The notes: a model not told the origin generated them from the sequence alone. A stretch of 64,000 nt of DNA from Oleispirillum sp965228165 (GCA_965228165.1 CBDDHB010000003.1:1798001-1862000); one strand, 5' to 3'; positions 27,907 through 39,732 are shown, counted from the first letter of the stretch. Numbers and translations: made by a program.

Positions 27907-29370
27907 TTATTCCCGCCAGAAGGAGGGCTGGAACAGCACCAGGACGGAGAGGATCTCCAACCGCCCGACCAGCATGCCGAAGGCCAGCATCCCCTTCGCC
28001 GCGTCCGGCAGGGAGGCATGGCTGCCCATCGGGCCGATGATCTCGCCGAGGCCCGGACCGACGTTGGAAATCGCCGACGAGGCTCCCGAGATCGCGGTGG
28101 TGAAGTCGAGCCCCAGGTACGACAGGCCGATGGTCAGCCAGGCGACCGACAGCGCGTAAAGGAAGAAGAACGCCATCACCGCGTCGGTGACGCCGGCGGA
28201 CAAGGGGCGGTCGTTGTATTGCGGCGCCATCACCAGATGGGGGCGCAGCATCCGCGCCACCTGCACCCGCGCCGCGGCATAGAGAATCTGGAAGCGGAAG
28301 ATCTTGAAGCCGCTGGTGGTGGATCCGGCGCAGCCGCCGACGTATTGCAGCACGAACAGCAGCGCCACCGGCAGGCCGCCCCACAGCTGGATGTCGGTGG
28401 CGACGTAGCCGGTGCCGCTGAGGATCGAGGCGGTGTGGAAGACCGCGCCCAGGAGGGCGAAGCCGACGTCGTAGTTGCTGTCGATGACCAGCCAGGCGGC
28501 GATCACCAGGGCGGCGAGGACCAGGGTGGACAGAAAGACCCGAATCTGGCCGTCGCGGAACAGGGGCTTCCAGGCGCCGCGCGCCGCCGCCAGATGCAGG
28601 GTGAAGGGCAGGGCCGCCGCGATCATGCCCAGGGTGGCGACGATCAGGATGGTGGGGGAGCGCCAGGAGGCGAGCGAACCCGGACGGGTGGAAAAGCCGC
28701 CGCTGGACAGGGTGGTCATCGCGTGGTTGACCGCGTCGAAGGGGGACATCCCCGCCGCCCAGTAGAAGCCGAACCAGAGCGCGGTGAGCGCGGCATAGAC
28801 GGCGATCAGTTGCCAGGCGAGCGGGCTGACGCGGGCGAAGATCTTGTCCGGGGTGTCGAATGCCTCGGTCTTGAACACCTGCATGCCGCCGACCCGCAGG
28901 GTCGGCAGCAGGGTTACCGCCATCAGGATGACGCCGATGCCGCCCAGCCATTGCAGGGTGGAGCGCCAGATCAGCAGGCCGGGAGACAGCCGATCGACCT
29001 CGGCGAAAACGGTGGAGCCGGTGGTGGTCAGCCCCGACATCGCCTCGAACAGGGCGTCGATGGCGGAGACCCCGCCGCCGAAGCGAAAGGGCAGGGCGGC
29101 GAACGGCGGCAGAACCGTCCACGCGCCGACCGCGATCAGGAAGGCGTGGCGCAGGTTGGTGCGGCGATCCGCGCCGTGGCTGCTTAAGATCATCGCCAGG
29201 CCGAAGAACAGGGTGATCGCGGCGGCGGCGGCGAAGGCCGTCCATTCGCCGTCGCGGGCGGCCAGGGACGCCCCGACCGGCGCGGCCATCGCGGCGGCAA
29301 GGACGATCAGCAGCAGACCGATGACATAGACCACCGGACGGATATCGAACAAACCATCCCCCAAGAGCAC
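27907..29370 (-). CDS. trkH: Trk-type potassium uptake protein TrkH
   Basis: Membrane pore of the Trk/Ktr K+ uptake system. The 487-residue protein has the four pore-loop repeats expected: SGLTTTGSTV, LSSGGFSTR, LSGTGYVATD and a final SNVGPGLGEI, each with the conserved selectivity glycine. About ten membrane helices can be seen. The start is GTG at 29,370; a later start is possible. The regulatory TrkA subunit is not in the window. Intact. Confidence 0.92.
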   Translation of the reverse strand: MLLGDGLFDIRPVVYVIGLLLIVLAAAMAAPVGASLAARDGEWTAFAAAAAITLFFGLAMILSSHGADRRTNLRHAFLIAVGAWTVLPPFAALPFRFGGGVSAIDALFEAMSGLTTTGSTVFAEVDRLSPGLLIWRSTLQWLGGIGVILMAVTLLPTLRVGGMQVFKTEAFDTPDKIFARVSPLAWQLIAVYAALTALWFGFYWAAGMSPFDAVNHAMTTLSSGGFSTRPGSLASWRSPTILIVATLGMIAAALPFTLHLAAARGAWKPLFRDGQIRVFLSTLVLAALVIAAWLVIDSNYDVGFALLGAVFHTASILSGTGYVATDIQLWGGLPVALLFVLQYVGGCAGSTTSGFKIFRFQILYAAARVQVARMLRPHLVMAPQYNDRPLSAGVTDAVMAFFFLYALSVAWLTIGLSYLGLDFTTAISGASSAISNVGPGLGEIIGPMGSHASLPDAAKGMLAFGMLVGRLEILSVLVLFQPSFWRE

Positions 29371-29409
29371 CCGGAAAGGCCGGTACTATGCGCCAAACCG
29401 CCGATCCTG

Positions 29410-31551
29410 TCACCCCTGCGCCCGGACGGCGGCGGCGGCGGAGAGGAAGCGGCGCTCGAACTCCTGGGCGGGGGCCGGGCGTCCCCCCAGATAGCCCTGC
29501 ATGACGTCGCATCCGGCGCGTTTCAGGAAGGCCTTCTGGGCCTCGGTCTCGACCCCCTCGGCGACCACCATCAGGCCAAGGCCGTGCGCCATGGCGACGA
29601 TCGCCTCGATGATCGCGCAGTCGCCGCGATGCTCGGGGATGTTGCGGACGAATTCGCGGTCGATCTTCAGGATGCTGATCGGCAGTTCCCGCAGGTACGA
29701 CAACGAGGCATAGCCGGTGCCGAAGTCGTCGATCGCCAGCTCCACCCCCAGGGCGCGCAGGGCATACAGGCGGTCGAGGCAATCCTGGGTGCCGCGCATC
29801 GCGAAGCTTTCGGTGATTTCCAGCTTCAACAGGCGGGGCGGCAGGCCGGACAACTCCAGCGCCTCGGCGACGGTTTCGACGATCGGGCTGCCGACGATCT
29901 GCACGCCGGAGATGTTCACCGCCACCGGCGCCACGGTCAATCCCTTGTCCAGCCAGGATTTGGCGCGGCGGCAGGCGTCGAGAAGCAGGCGCGACCCCAG
30001 GGGGATGATCAGGCCGGTTTCCTCGGCGCGGGGGATGAAGATGTCGGGGGGGGGATGATGCCGCGCTTCGGGTGCTGCCAGCGCACCAGGGCCTCCGCGT
30101 CGCAGAGCGATCCGTCGTCGAGGCGGAATTGCGGCTGATAATACAGCTCCATGTCGCCGTTCTCGATTGACCGGCGCAGGCTGCTTTCGATTTGCAGGTT
30201 CTTGAAGGCGGTCTTGGTGAGGTCGCGGGTATAGATGCGGAAGCGGTTGCCCCCTTCCTCCTTCGCCTGATGCACCGCGGAGTCGCAGTTGCGCAACAGG
30301 GCGGCGGCGGTCTGTCCGTGTTCGGGGAACAGGGAAATGCCGATCGACAGGGAAACGAAGGCGTCGAAGCCGTCGAGGTCGAAGGGATCGGCGAAGGCGA
30401 GCAGAACCTTGCGGGCAATTCTGGCGGCGTCGTCGGCGACGTCGATGTCCTCCAGCAGCACCGCGAATTCGTCGCCCGACATATGGGCCACCATGTCGGC
30501 GCCCCGCACCGATGCGGCGATGCGCGCCGACACCGCCAGCAGCAACTGGTCGCCCGCCTGATGTCCCAGGGTGTCGTTGATCGTCTTGAAGCGGTCGATG
30601 TCGATGAACAGCAGCGCCACCGGCCTGACGTCGTGCTTCGCCCGCGCCAGGGCGCGGTCGAGCGTCGAAACCAGCATCATGCGGTTGGGGAATTGGGTCA
30701 GCGGATTGTGATGGGTCAGGTAGTCCAGACGGCTTTCCGATTCCTTGATCCGCGAGATGTCGGAAAAGGCGCAGACGTATTCGGTGGTGGCGCCCGCCGC
30801 GTCCCTGACCGCGCTGACCGCCAGCCACAGGGGCAGGGGTTCGCCGGTTTTCCGGACGCTCCAGAATTCGCCGCGCCAGTGTCCCTTCTGCCGCACCGCG
30901 TTCCACATCGCGCGGGTGAACTCCTCGCTCTGGCGGGAGGTTCGCAGGATCGTCACCGGCTGTCCGACCACCCCGTCCGGGGTATGTCCGGTGATCTGGG
31001 TAAAGGCGGGATTGACCGCAAGGACGGTCTGCTCGGGGGACAGCACCATCAACCCGTCGAGGGAATTGTCGAACACCGTCGCCGCCAGGCGCAGGCGGCG
31101 CTCGGTCTCCAGCCGTTCGCTGATGTCGCGCCCCACCGCGATCGCCCGCCGCCCGCCGGTTTCGACGCTGACCGCGATTTCCGCCGGGAAGCGCCCGCCG
31201 TCGGCGCGCGCGAACGAGGTGACCAGGGTCCGCCGCCGCGCCGTGCCGCGCCGGGGGCTCGGCCAGGAAGGCGGAGACCGCTTCCGCGCCGATGTCGGCC
31301 AGGCCGGGCGGGTCGGCGTATCCCAGGGCGGCGCGCGCCGCGACGTTCCAGTCGATGATGCGGGCGGTTTCGATGTCGATGACCAGCAGGAAATCCGACG
31401 ACAGATCGAGCAGGGAGCGAAAACGCTCCAGTTCCGCCAGGCGTTCGCGCAGTTCGGGGTAGTGGCTCTTCTTGATCGAATCCTCGCCCAGACCGATGAT
31501 TCGGTTTTGCAGGTCCTGCCAATCGGGAATCGGTCTAGAGCGCTTCGGCAT
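29410..31551 (-). pseudogene. PAS-PAS-GGDEF-EAL cyclic-di-GMP protein with two frame breaks
   Basis: About 713 residues in total. An N-terminal PAS domain (LLDLSSDFLLVIDIETARIIDWN) is followed by a second PAS (VFDNSLDGLMVLSPEQTVLAVNPAF), a GGDEF domain with SGDEF at its active site and an EAL domain with EALVRW, DDFGTGYASL and EGVET. Both enzymatic sites look intact, so it could make or break cyclic-di-GMP. The reading frame changes at a five-G run (31,253-31,257) and again at a nine-G run (30,046-30,054). The two shifts restore the frame overall. The start overlaps the alcohol dehydrogenase gene by 17 bases. Confidence 0.85.
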
Positions 31552-32704
31552 AGATCGTCTCGATGTCCGCCCGGATCGGTCGGCGGGGGTTGGTCACGAT
31601 GCAGGCGTCGGCGAGCGCGTTCTCCGCCAGGTCGGGCAGATCGGCGGCCTTCACCCCGCGCGCCGCCAGGGTTCCGGTGATCCCGACCTCGCGCTTGAAT
31701 TCCCGGATGCAATCGAACAACCGGGTTCTCGCGCGGGTCTCGCCGATTCCCCGCAGATCCAGCCCCAAGGCCTCGCCGATCCGCGCGTAGCGGTCCGCCG
31801 CGTTGGGGAAATTGTACGCGACGACGTGCTCCAGAAGCAACGCGTTGCATTCGCCGTGCGGCAGGTCCAGGCGTCCGCCCAGGCTGTGCGCCATCGCGTG
31901 CACCGCCCCCAGGCTGGCGTTGGAAAAGGCCAGCCCGGCCTGCAAGCTGCCCATCATCACCGCGGTCCGGACGTCGAGGTCGTCGGGGTCGCGGGTGGCG
32001 GCGGTCAGATTGGCGCGGACCAGGCGGATCGCTTCCAGCGCGTGGAGGTCGGTGATCGGACTCGCCGCCACCGAGACGAAGGCCTCGATCACGTGGACCA
32101 GGGCGTCGATGCCGGTGCAGGCGGTGAGGAAGGGGTCCATCGTCGCCGTGGTCTCGGGGTCGATCAGGGCGAGGTCGGGGACCACCGCCTTCGAGATGAT
32201 GGCGATTTTCACCGCGTCCACCGGGTGGCGGATGATCGCGAACTGGCTGACGTCGGCCGAGGTGCCCGCCGTGGTCGGAATGCAGATCAGGGGCGGGCAG
32301 GGGCTGGATACCGCGTCCACCCCCTCGAAGTCCTCGATCGGGCGGCGGTTGGCGGCGACGATGCCGATTCCCTTGGCGCAGTCCATGACGCTGCCGCCGC
32401 CGATCGCGACGATGCCGTCGCAGCGTTCGGCGGCGTACAGGGTGGCGCCCTCCATCACCTCGGCGGCGCGGGGATTGGGGGTGACGGCGGTGGTCAGCAC
32501 GACCGCCACTCCGGCCTCTTCGAGGGACGCGACGAGGGAGTCCACCCAACCCGCCGTCCGGACGCCGGGGTCGCTGACCACCAGGGCGCGGCGCATCCCC
32601 AGATTATGGGCGTAGCGGCCCGCCAGACGGCGCGATCCCCGCCCGAAGACGAATTCCGGGGCGACGAACTTGCGCAGACTCGAAACGTCGAAACCGGTGT
32701 TCAT
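31535..32704 (-). CDS. Iron-containing alcohol dehydrogenase (ErcA-like)
   Basis: A 389-residue group III NAD-dependent alcohol dehydrogenase. It has the GGGSVMDCAKG nucleotide-binding motif, IPTTAGTSADVSQFA, and the metal-binding HAMAHSLGG with LPHGECNALLLEH. The start is the ATG at 32,704 (MNTGFDVSSLRKFV); the frame extends upstream without a better start. The overlap with the PAS-GGDEF-EAL gene suggests an operon in which alcohol or aldehyde metabolism and cyclic-di-GMP signalling are co-expressed; ErcA in Pseudomonas is likewise tied to a sensory circuit. Substrate unknown. Confidence 0.88.
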   Translation of the reverse strand: MNTGFDVSSLRKFVAPEFVFGRGSRRLAGRYAHNLGMRRALVVSDPGVRTAGWVDSLVASLEEAGVAVVLTTAVTPNPRAAEVMEGATLYAAERCDGIVAIGGGSVMDCAKGIGIVAANRRPIEDFEGVDAVSSPCPPLICIPTTAGTSADVSQFAIIRHPVDAVKIAIISKAVVPDLALIDPETTATMDPFLTACTGIDALVHVIEAFVSVAASPITDLHALEAIRLVRANLTAATRDPDDLDVRTAVMMGSLQAGLAFSNASLGAVHAMAHSLGGRLDLPHGECNALLLEHVVAYNFPNAADRYARIGEALGLDLRGIGETRARTRLFDCIREFKREVGITGTLAARGVKAADLPDLAENALADACIVTNPRRPIRADIETIYAEAL

Positions 32705-32834
32705 GACGCGACCGTCCCTCCCCGTGTGCGCCGACGGATTTTTGTGTCGGCCCCTTGGATTGGAGGTTGCGTCTGCGGAAGGGGATTTCAATGTCCGGAG
32801 GGCGGCACAAAGGTATGAGAAAACCCGTGCGCCG

Positions 32835-33257
32835 TCAGCGGACGCGGCTGACGCCGGGCAGGAAGGTTCCCATGCGGTGGTCGGTGCCGTAGGGATTGGG
32901 CTGGGAGAAGCACGACACGTCGGCGAGCGAACGATAGCAGAAAGGCTCGGGCGGCGGCGTGTAGGCCAAGCGGATCGGGCGGCAGTAATAGTCGCCCTGG
33001 CTGGCGCGGACCGAGGAACAGTCCTCTTCCCGGAAGTAGGAGACGATGTGATCGACCATCGTCTTGTCGGTGACGATCAGGGTGGCGAGTTCGACGGTGA
33101 CCAGGGCCTGATAGCCGCTGGCGAAGGGCGTAAGCTTTTCATAGCCGCGCGTATCGACGGCTTTGTCCAGGGTTTTGTCGCACGCCGCCAGGGCGAGCGC
33201 GCCGAACATCAGAAGGCAGACCTTGCGCACCGGTTGACACTCCGATCGGAAACGCAC
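32835..33257 (-). CDS. Small hypothetical lipoprotein
   Basis: A 140-residue protein with a lipobox ALAAC after a short hydrophobic segment. A GTG at codon 10 would give a more standard signal peptide (VRKVCLLMFGALALAAC), so the true start may be at 33,230. The mature protein is small and has five cysteines, with DCSSV, YYCRP, FCYR and VSCFS near the C-terminus, suggesting two disulfides in the periplasm. Family not recognised. Confidence 0.72.
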   Translation of the reverse strand: MRFRSECQPVRKVCLLMFGALALAACDKTLDKAVDTRGYEKLTPFASGYQALVTVELATLIVTDKTMVDHIVSYFREEDCSSVRASQGDYYCRPIRLAYTPPPEPFCYRSLADVSCFSQPNPYGTDHRMGTFLPGVSRVR

Positions 33258-33326
33258 ATCGACACCCTAGTATGGTTCCGGCGGGTTAAGAAATCCTGAA
33301 ATCGCGGCGCGGGCGAAGCGGTTCCG

Positions 33327-33356
33327 GAGCGCATTCCACTTCGGCGGAATGTGCTC
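33327..33356. repeat. Inverted repeat upstream of the glycosyltransferase gene
   Basis: Arms GAGCGCATTCC and GGAATGTGCTC (one mismatch) around an eight-base loop, followed at once by TAGACT. Palindromes of this GCATTCC/GGAATGC type recur upstream of genes in related genomes as far as I recall; it may be a repeat element or an operator. Confidence 0.45.
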
Positions 33357-33396
33357 TAGACTGCGGACGGGCAGCGCCGTGGGAGGAAGCAATCCG

Positions 33397-34460
33397 GTGT
33401 CTTCGGGGTCGGTGTTCATCAGCGATCGCGCGTTCTGGCGCCCCGGTCAGGGCGGCGGGGCGCGGCAGCGCGAGATGCTGGGCTTCCTGGTCGAACAGGG
33501 GCCGGTCGATCTGGTCTATCTGGGCACCGCGCTTGACGAATTCGACCGCCTGGCCGCCGGACTGGCGTCTTCCCCGGCGGCGCGGGACGTCCGTTGCGAG
33601 GCGCTGGCGCCGATGCTCGACCTGCGCCGCGCCGCCGCCCGCCTGGGGAGCCTGATCGCGGATCGCCGTCCGGCGCGGGTTCTGGTGATGTCGGACGACC
33701 TGGCCTGGGTGCCGGATTTCGTTCCGGCGGCGATTCCCACCCTTCTCGACGCCGAGGCGGCGGAGACCTCGGCCCGCCTGGATGATGCGTGGATGACGGC
33801 GCTGGCGCGGCGATTCGACCGGGTGCTGTTCTCCCGCCAGGGGGATCACGCCCGCGCCGTCGCCCTGCTGGGCGAGGACCGTTGCGGCTTTTCGCCGCAT
33901 CCGGTCGGCCTGGCCGATCCGCTGCCGCCGCTGCGCAGCACGGTGGAACGGATCGGCGTGTTCTTCGGCGACCGCTGGGTCGATGGCGAGGCCCTGATCT
34001 GGCTGTCCGAGGCGGTCTGGTCGCGGCCCGAACTCGCCTTCGCCCGGGGCGCGGTCGAGGTGGTGGTGGGCGGCGCGGTCGGCGACGCCGGTCTGGCGCG
34101 CGCCTGCCCCGATTTCCGTTTCATCGGTCCGGTGGACAATGCCATGCCCTTCTTTTCGGCGGTGGACGTGGTGCTGGCGCCGCAGGGCGACGGCGCGATG
34201 GCGGCGGTGGAGGCGCTGGGGTTCGCCCGCCCCCTTCTGGCGACGCCGCAGGCGGTGGCGGACATTCGCGGGGTGATCGGCGACGCCTGCCTGCAAGCGG
34301 CGGAGGCCGAGGATTTCGCCCGCGCCCTGGCGCGCCTGATCACCGATACCGCGGAACGCCGCCGTCTGGTCGACGCGGCGCTGGCGGTGGCGCGGGGGCC
34401 GCTGTCGCCCGCCGCCTGCTTCCGTCCCCTGCTGGCGGCGCGGGCGGGGGCGCCCGCCGC
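33397..34460 (+). pseudogene. Glycosyltransferase half of a frameshifted GT-TPR gene
   Basis: About 355 residues resembling a GT-B type glycosyltransferase: the second half has VFFGDRWVDGEALIW, a DFRFIGPVDNAMPFFSAVDVVLAP stretch and GDGAMAAVEALGFARPLLAT, the usual donor-binding region. The start is the GTG at 33,397 behind a GGGAGG site. The meaningful frame ends near a five-G run at about 34,443-34,450, after which the sequence makes sense only in the +1 frame of the TPR half. I infer one original protein, but two adjacent genes cannot be excluded. Confidence 0.6.
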
Positions 34461-35458
34461 CCTCCCATGCCGACGCGCCGGATGCCGGAGGCGGCATTCC
34501 CCTGCCGCAGGCCTTGAGCCAGGGATTGGCCCATCAGCGGGCGGGACGGTTGCATCAGGCCGAACAGGTGTTCCGCCGCATTCTCGATTCCGCGCCCGAC
34601 CATCCCGAGGTTCTGCACGCCCTCGGCACCCTGCTGATCCAGAAGGGCGACGCGGCGCGCGCCCTGCCGTTGTTGCGGCGCGCCGCCGATCTGCGCCCGG
34701 GCGTCGCGGGCGGCTGGAACAACCTGGCCTCGGCGCTCAACGCGCTGGCCCGTCACGCCGAGGCCGAGGCCGCCGCCGACGCCGCGCTGGCCTTGCGCGG
34801 CGACTATGTCGAGGCGCTGCTCAACCGCGCCCGGGCGCGGCGCGGGCAGGGGCGGACGGACGACGCGGTCGCCGATTGCGACGCCGCGCTCGCCCTGCGC
34901 CCCGACGCGCCGGAACTGCTGCACGAGCGCGGTCTCGCCCGTTGGGAGGCGGGGGACGCGGCGGCGGCGGAAAAGGATCTGAAGGCCGCCATGGCGGCGC
35001 GTCCGGGGGAAACGGTGTGGGCGGTGGAGCTTGCCCGCCTGCAAGGGCTGCGTCGCGCCGCGCCGCCCGCCCGGCCACGGGTGGCGCTGTGCTGCCGGGG
35101 CGGCGGGGTGCTGCCGCCGGAGTGGGAGCCGGTGTGGGCGCTGCCCGGCGTCGCGGCGGAGGCGATTCTGCCCGACGCGGCGTTGGCCGCTGACTGCGAC
35201 CTGCTGATCACCGACGATCCCGATCTCGCGGCGCGCGTCGCGGCGGAGGGGCGGCGGGTCTGGCTGCGCGGCGCGGCGGCGGAGCCGTCGGATCGGATCA
35301 GGGGATTCGGCGGCGGCGATTGGGCGATCGCCGACATCGCGGCGCATCTGGCGGTGTGGGCGCGGGGGCGGTCATCTTTCCGCCACGGAAAAGCGATGGA
35401 CGATCCCGCTCCGGAAGGGTATATCCCGCCGGAGGGTGACGCGCGAGGTGGACCGTGA
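34461..35458 (+). pseudogene. TPR half of the frameshifted GT-TPR gene
   Basis: About 330 residues. Four to five tetratricopeptide repeats (from LSQGLAHQRAGRLHQAE, then LHALGTLLIQKGD, NNLASALNALARH, LLNRARARRGQG, LHERGLARWEAGD) precede a C-terminal domain with ALCCRGGGVLPPEW and a late SDRIRGFGGGDWA segment. No ATG or good ribosome binding site begins this frame; the first plausible start is TTG at 34,514. This supports a fusion to the upstream glycosyltransferase half. Its stop overlaps the hemerythrin GTG by four bases. Confidence 0.6.
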
Positions 35459-35916
35459 GCAGGTTTCCCTGGTCGGAAGGCTATGAGACCGGCAACTGGG
35501 TGATCGACGCCCAGCATCGCCATCTTCTCGAACTCGCCGACCTTCTCGCCGAGGCGATGGACGCGGGGAAGACGGAGAGCGTGGTCAACGAGGCGATGGC
35601 CGCCCTGGAGGGCTACACCCGCTATCACTTCGCCGAGGAAGAGGCGTTCTTCGCCGCGATCCAGGCGCCCAGCCTGGCGAAGCACCGGCGGATGCACGCG
35701 TCGCTGGCCCTCGACGTCGAATCGATGCGCTTCAATCTGGTGTCGCGTCATCCCGGCGTCGCCGCGCAGTTGGCTCGCTGGGTGCTGACCTGTCTGGTGC
35801 CGCACATGCGAAACGACGATACCGCGGCGATCGCCGACACCCGCGGCAAGGCCCCCCCCGCAAGGCGGCGGCGACCAACGGCTGAACACCCGGCGATCGG
35901 GCAGGAGGACAGATGA
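35455..35916 (+). CDS. Bacteriohemerythrin-like protein
   Basis: A 153-residue single-domain hemerythrin with a di-iron site that binds oxygen. Iron ligands are recognisable in DAQHRHLLE, YHFAEEEAFF (H and E), KHRRMH (two H) and PHMRNDD (H and D). The C-terminal 25 residues are a disordered basic tail. GTG start overlaps the preceding stop, and the stop overlaps the rlmE start by four bases, so all three genes are coupled. Possible oxygen sensor or carrier. Confidence 0.88.
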   Translation: MSRFPWSEGYETGNWVIDAQHRHLLELADLLAEAMDAGKTESVVNEAMAALEGYTRYHFAEEEAFFAAIQAPSLAKHRRMHASLALDVESMRFNLVSRHPGVAAQLARWVLTCLVPHMRNDDTAAIADTRGKAPPARRRRPTAEHPAIGQEDR

Positions 35917-36620
35917 CCGGCGACCGCAGAGGGGGAAGCCAGGGCGGAGAGCGGATGCTGCATACCCGCGTGAAAACCGCGCGCGGGCGCAAGAATTCGT
36001 CCACCCGCTGGCTGCAACGCCAGCTCAACGATCCCTACGTGGTGGCGGCCAGACGCCTGGGCTATCGCTCGCGCGCCGCCTTCAAGCTGAAGGAACTGGA
36101 CGAGCGCTTCGCCATCCTGAAGCCCGGACAGAGGGTGGTCGATCTGGGCTGCGCGCCGGGCGGCTGGACCCAGGTGGCGGTGGAAACCGTCAAGCCGGAC
36201 CAGACCGGCGGCCAGGTGGTCGGCCTCGATCTTCTGGAAATGGCCCCGGTGGCCGGGGCGACCACCTTCGTCTGCGATTTCACCGACGACGACGCGCCGG
36301 ACAAGCTTAAGGCGCTGCTCGGCGGGCCGGTGGACGTGGTGCTGTCCGATATGGCGGCGAACGCCACCGGTCATCCGCAGACCGACCATTTGCGGATCAT
36401 CGCGCTGCTGGAAATGGCCTATGCCTTCGCCGCCGAGGTGCTGGCGGAAGGCGGCTGCTTCGTCGCCAAGGTGTTCCAGGGCGGCGCCGAGTCGGAGTTC
36501 CTGGCCGCGATGAAGCGCGATTTCGACAGCGTCCGCCACGCCAAGCCCCCCGCCAGCCGCAAGGACTCGGCGGAAATGTACGTGGTGGCGAAGGGGTTCC
36601 GCAAAGGCTCGGGTCTCTAG
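35913..36620 (+). CDS. rlmE: 23S rRNA (uridine-2'-O-)-methyltransferase
   Basis: Methylates the 2'-O of U2552 in the 23S rRNA A-loop during 50S maturation. The 235-residue protein has a basic N-terminus, the SAM-binding VVDLGCAPGGW, and the K-D-K-E catalytic set in RAAFKLKEL, LSDMAAN, FVAKVFQGG and DSAEMYVVA. Slightly longer than E. coli RlmE at the N-terminus. Start ATG 35,913 has a GGAGG ribosome site. Ends in TAG just before the guaB promoter region. Confidence 0.94.
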   Translation: MTGDRRGGSQGGERMLHTRVKTARGRKNSSTRWLQRQLNDPYVVAARRLGYRSRAAFKLKELDERFAILKPGQRVVDLGCAPGGWTQVAVETVKPDQTGGQVVGLDLLEMAPVAGATTFVCDFTDDDAPDKLKALLGGPVDVVLSDMAANATGHPQTDHLRIIALLEMAYAFAAEVLAEGGCFVAKVFQGGAESEFLAAMKRDFDSVRHAKPPASRKDSAEMYVVAKGFRKGSGL

Positions 36621-36666
36621 CGCGGTTTTTGCATGGCCTTCGCCTTTTCTATGCCGTTCAAAGGTG

Positions 36667-36672
36667 TATAGT
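36667..36672 (+). promoter_or_regulatory. Candidate -10 element of guaB
   Basis: TATAGT lies 29 bases upstream of the guaB ATG with a good GGAGG site between. No strong -35 element is visible at 16-18 bases upstream, so the assignment is weak. Confidence 0.3.
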
Positions 36673-36700
36673 GCGGCATCGAAAAAATCCGAAGGAGGCG

Positions 36701-38170
<1,470 letters not shown>

Positions 38171-38196
38171 ATGCGGCATCGCGGGAACAACCAGAC

Positions 38197-38342
38197 CGGG
38201 GCTCCGCCCCGATCCCCGCGAGGGGTCGCGGACCCCTCGACCCCATTACGGCTTGCCGGAGGGCGGGGGCTTGCGGCAAGCCAAGCGACGGGTTCCAAGG
38301 GCCTCAGGCCCTTGGTGGGGTCCAGGGGTGAAACCCTTGGCC
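38197..38342. repeat. Intergenic palindromic repeat cluster (REP-like)
   Basis: A run of GC-rich inverted repeats: GGGGCTCCGCCCC, CGAGGGGTCGCGGACCCCTCG read as a stem, GGCTTGCCG with CGGCAAGCC, and CCAAGGGCCTCAGGCCCTTGG. The same GGGGC-loop-GCCCC plus AGGGTC-loop-GACCCT layout recurs at 51,998-52,181. It could also act as a guaB terminator. Confidence 0.55.
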
Positions 38343-38363
38343 TGATCTTTCCACGGAGGCGGC

Positions 38364-39732
38364 ATGACCCCGGGCGGGCGGTTGCAGGCGGCGATCGAGG
38401 CGTTGGATCGGGTGCGGGAGGACGGACGTCCGGCCGATCGGGTGTTGCACGACTATTTCCGCGACCGGCGGTACATCGGCGGCAAGGACCGGCGGGCGAT
38501 TTCCGATCTGTTCTGGTCGGTGCAGCGCAGCCGGGCGCGGCTGGCCGCCGACTGCGCCCTGGCCGAGGGGCGCAACCCCACCGACGCGGTGGTGCGGGCG
38601 GAAAGCGGGCGGCGGCTGATGATGGCCTTCTGCGCGCGTTTGCGGGTGGAGGGCGAGGCCGATCTGGCGCTGTTCACCGGTCAGGCCTATGCGCCGGTGG
38701 CGGTGTCGCCGCGCGAGCAGGACTGGATCACCGCGCTGCGTCAGGTGAAACCGTCGGAGCGTCCGGACTGGGCCTGGGCGGAGACGCCGCAATGGCTGTG
38801 GCCGCGTTTCCTGGACATTTACGGCGACGCGCGGGAGGCCGAGGTCGCCGCCGCGCGGGCCGAGGGCAGCGTGGATTTGCGGGTCAATACCCTGAAGGCC
38901 TCGCGCGAGGACGCGGCGGCGCGTCTGGCGGCGGAAGGGGTGGAGACCGACCCGATGCGCCATTCCCCCATCGGCCTGCGCTGCCGGGGCCGCGCCAACG
39001 TCGCGGCGGCCGAGGCGTTCAAGGACGGCTGGGTCGAGGTTCAGGACGAAAGCGCGCAGTTGGCCGCCCTGCTGGTCGGGGCGAAGCCGGGGGAATCGGT
39101 GGTGGATTTCTGCGCCGGGGCGGGGGGGCAAGACCCTGGCGCTGGCGGCGGCGATGAACAATTCCGGGCGGTTGATCGCCTGCGACGTGCGGCAGGCGCG
39201 GCTGGACCGTTCGGCCATCCGCCTGCGCCGCGCCGGAGCGTTCAACGTCACCCGCCGCGCCCTGGACGGCGAAACCGACAAGTGGGTGAAGCGCCACAAG
39301 GGCACCTTCGACCGGGTGCTGGTGGATGCGCCGTGCTCGGGCTCGGGCACCTGGCGGCGCAACCCCGATGCGCGCTGGCGGGCAAGCCCGGAAGGACTGG
39401 CCGAACTGGTGGCGTTGCAGGGGCGGATTCTGGACAGCGCGGCGCGGCTGGTGTGCCCCGGCGGGCGGCTGGTCTATGCCACCTGCTCGATCCTGCCCGA
39501 GGAAAACCGCGCCCGCGTCGATGATTTTCTGGCGCGGCACGCCGACTATCGGATTCTGCCGGTGGCGGAGGCGTGGCCGGAAGCGGCCGGGCTGGTTCCC
39601 GCCGATCTGGCGGCGATGGAAACCGTGAGCCTGACGCCGGGCCGCCACGGCACCGACGGATTCTTCGTCGCCGCGATGGAACGCGCCGCGACGGTGGACG
39701 AGACCCAGCAGGAAAGGGACGATACCCCATGA
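38364..39732 (+). pseudogene. rsmB: 16S rRNA m5C967 methyltransferase, frameshifted in a G7 run
   Basis: SAM-dependent RNA cytosine methyltransferase (NOP2/Sun family), about 456 residues if repaired. The N-terminal NusB-like part and VDLRVNTLKASRE are in one frame up to VVDFCAGAGG. The sequence then has seven Gs (39,122-39,128), where six would continue as GKTLALAAAMNNSGRL. The remainder, with VLVDAPCSGSGTWRRNP (motif IV cysteine) and YATCSILPEEN (catalytic motif VI cysteine), is in the next frame. One extra G explains it. The stop overlaps the guaA start by three bases. Confidence 0.88.
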
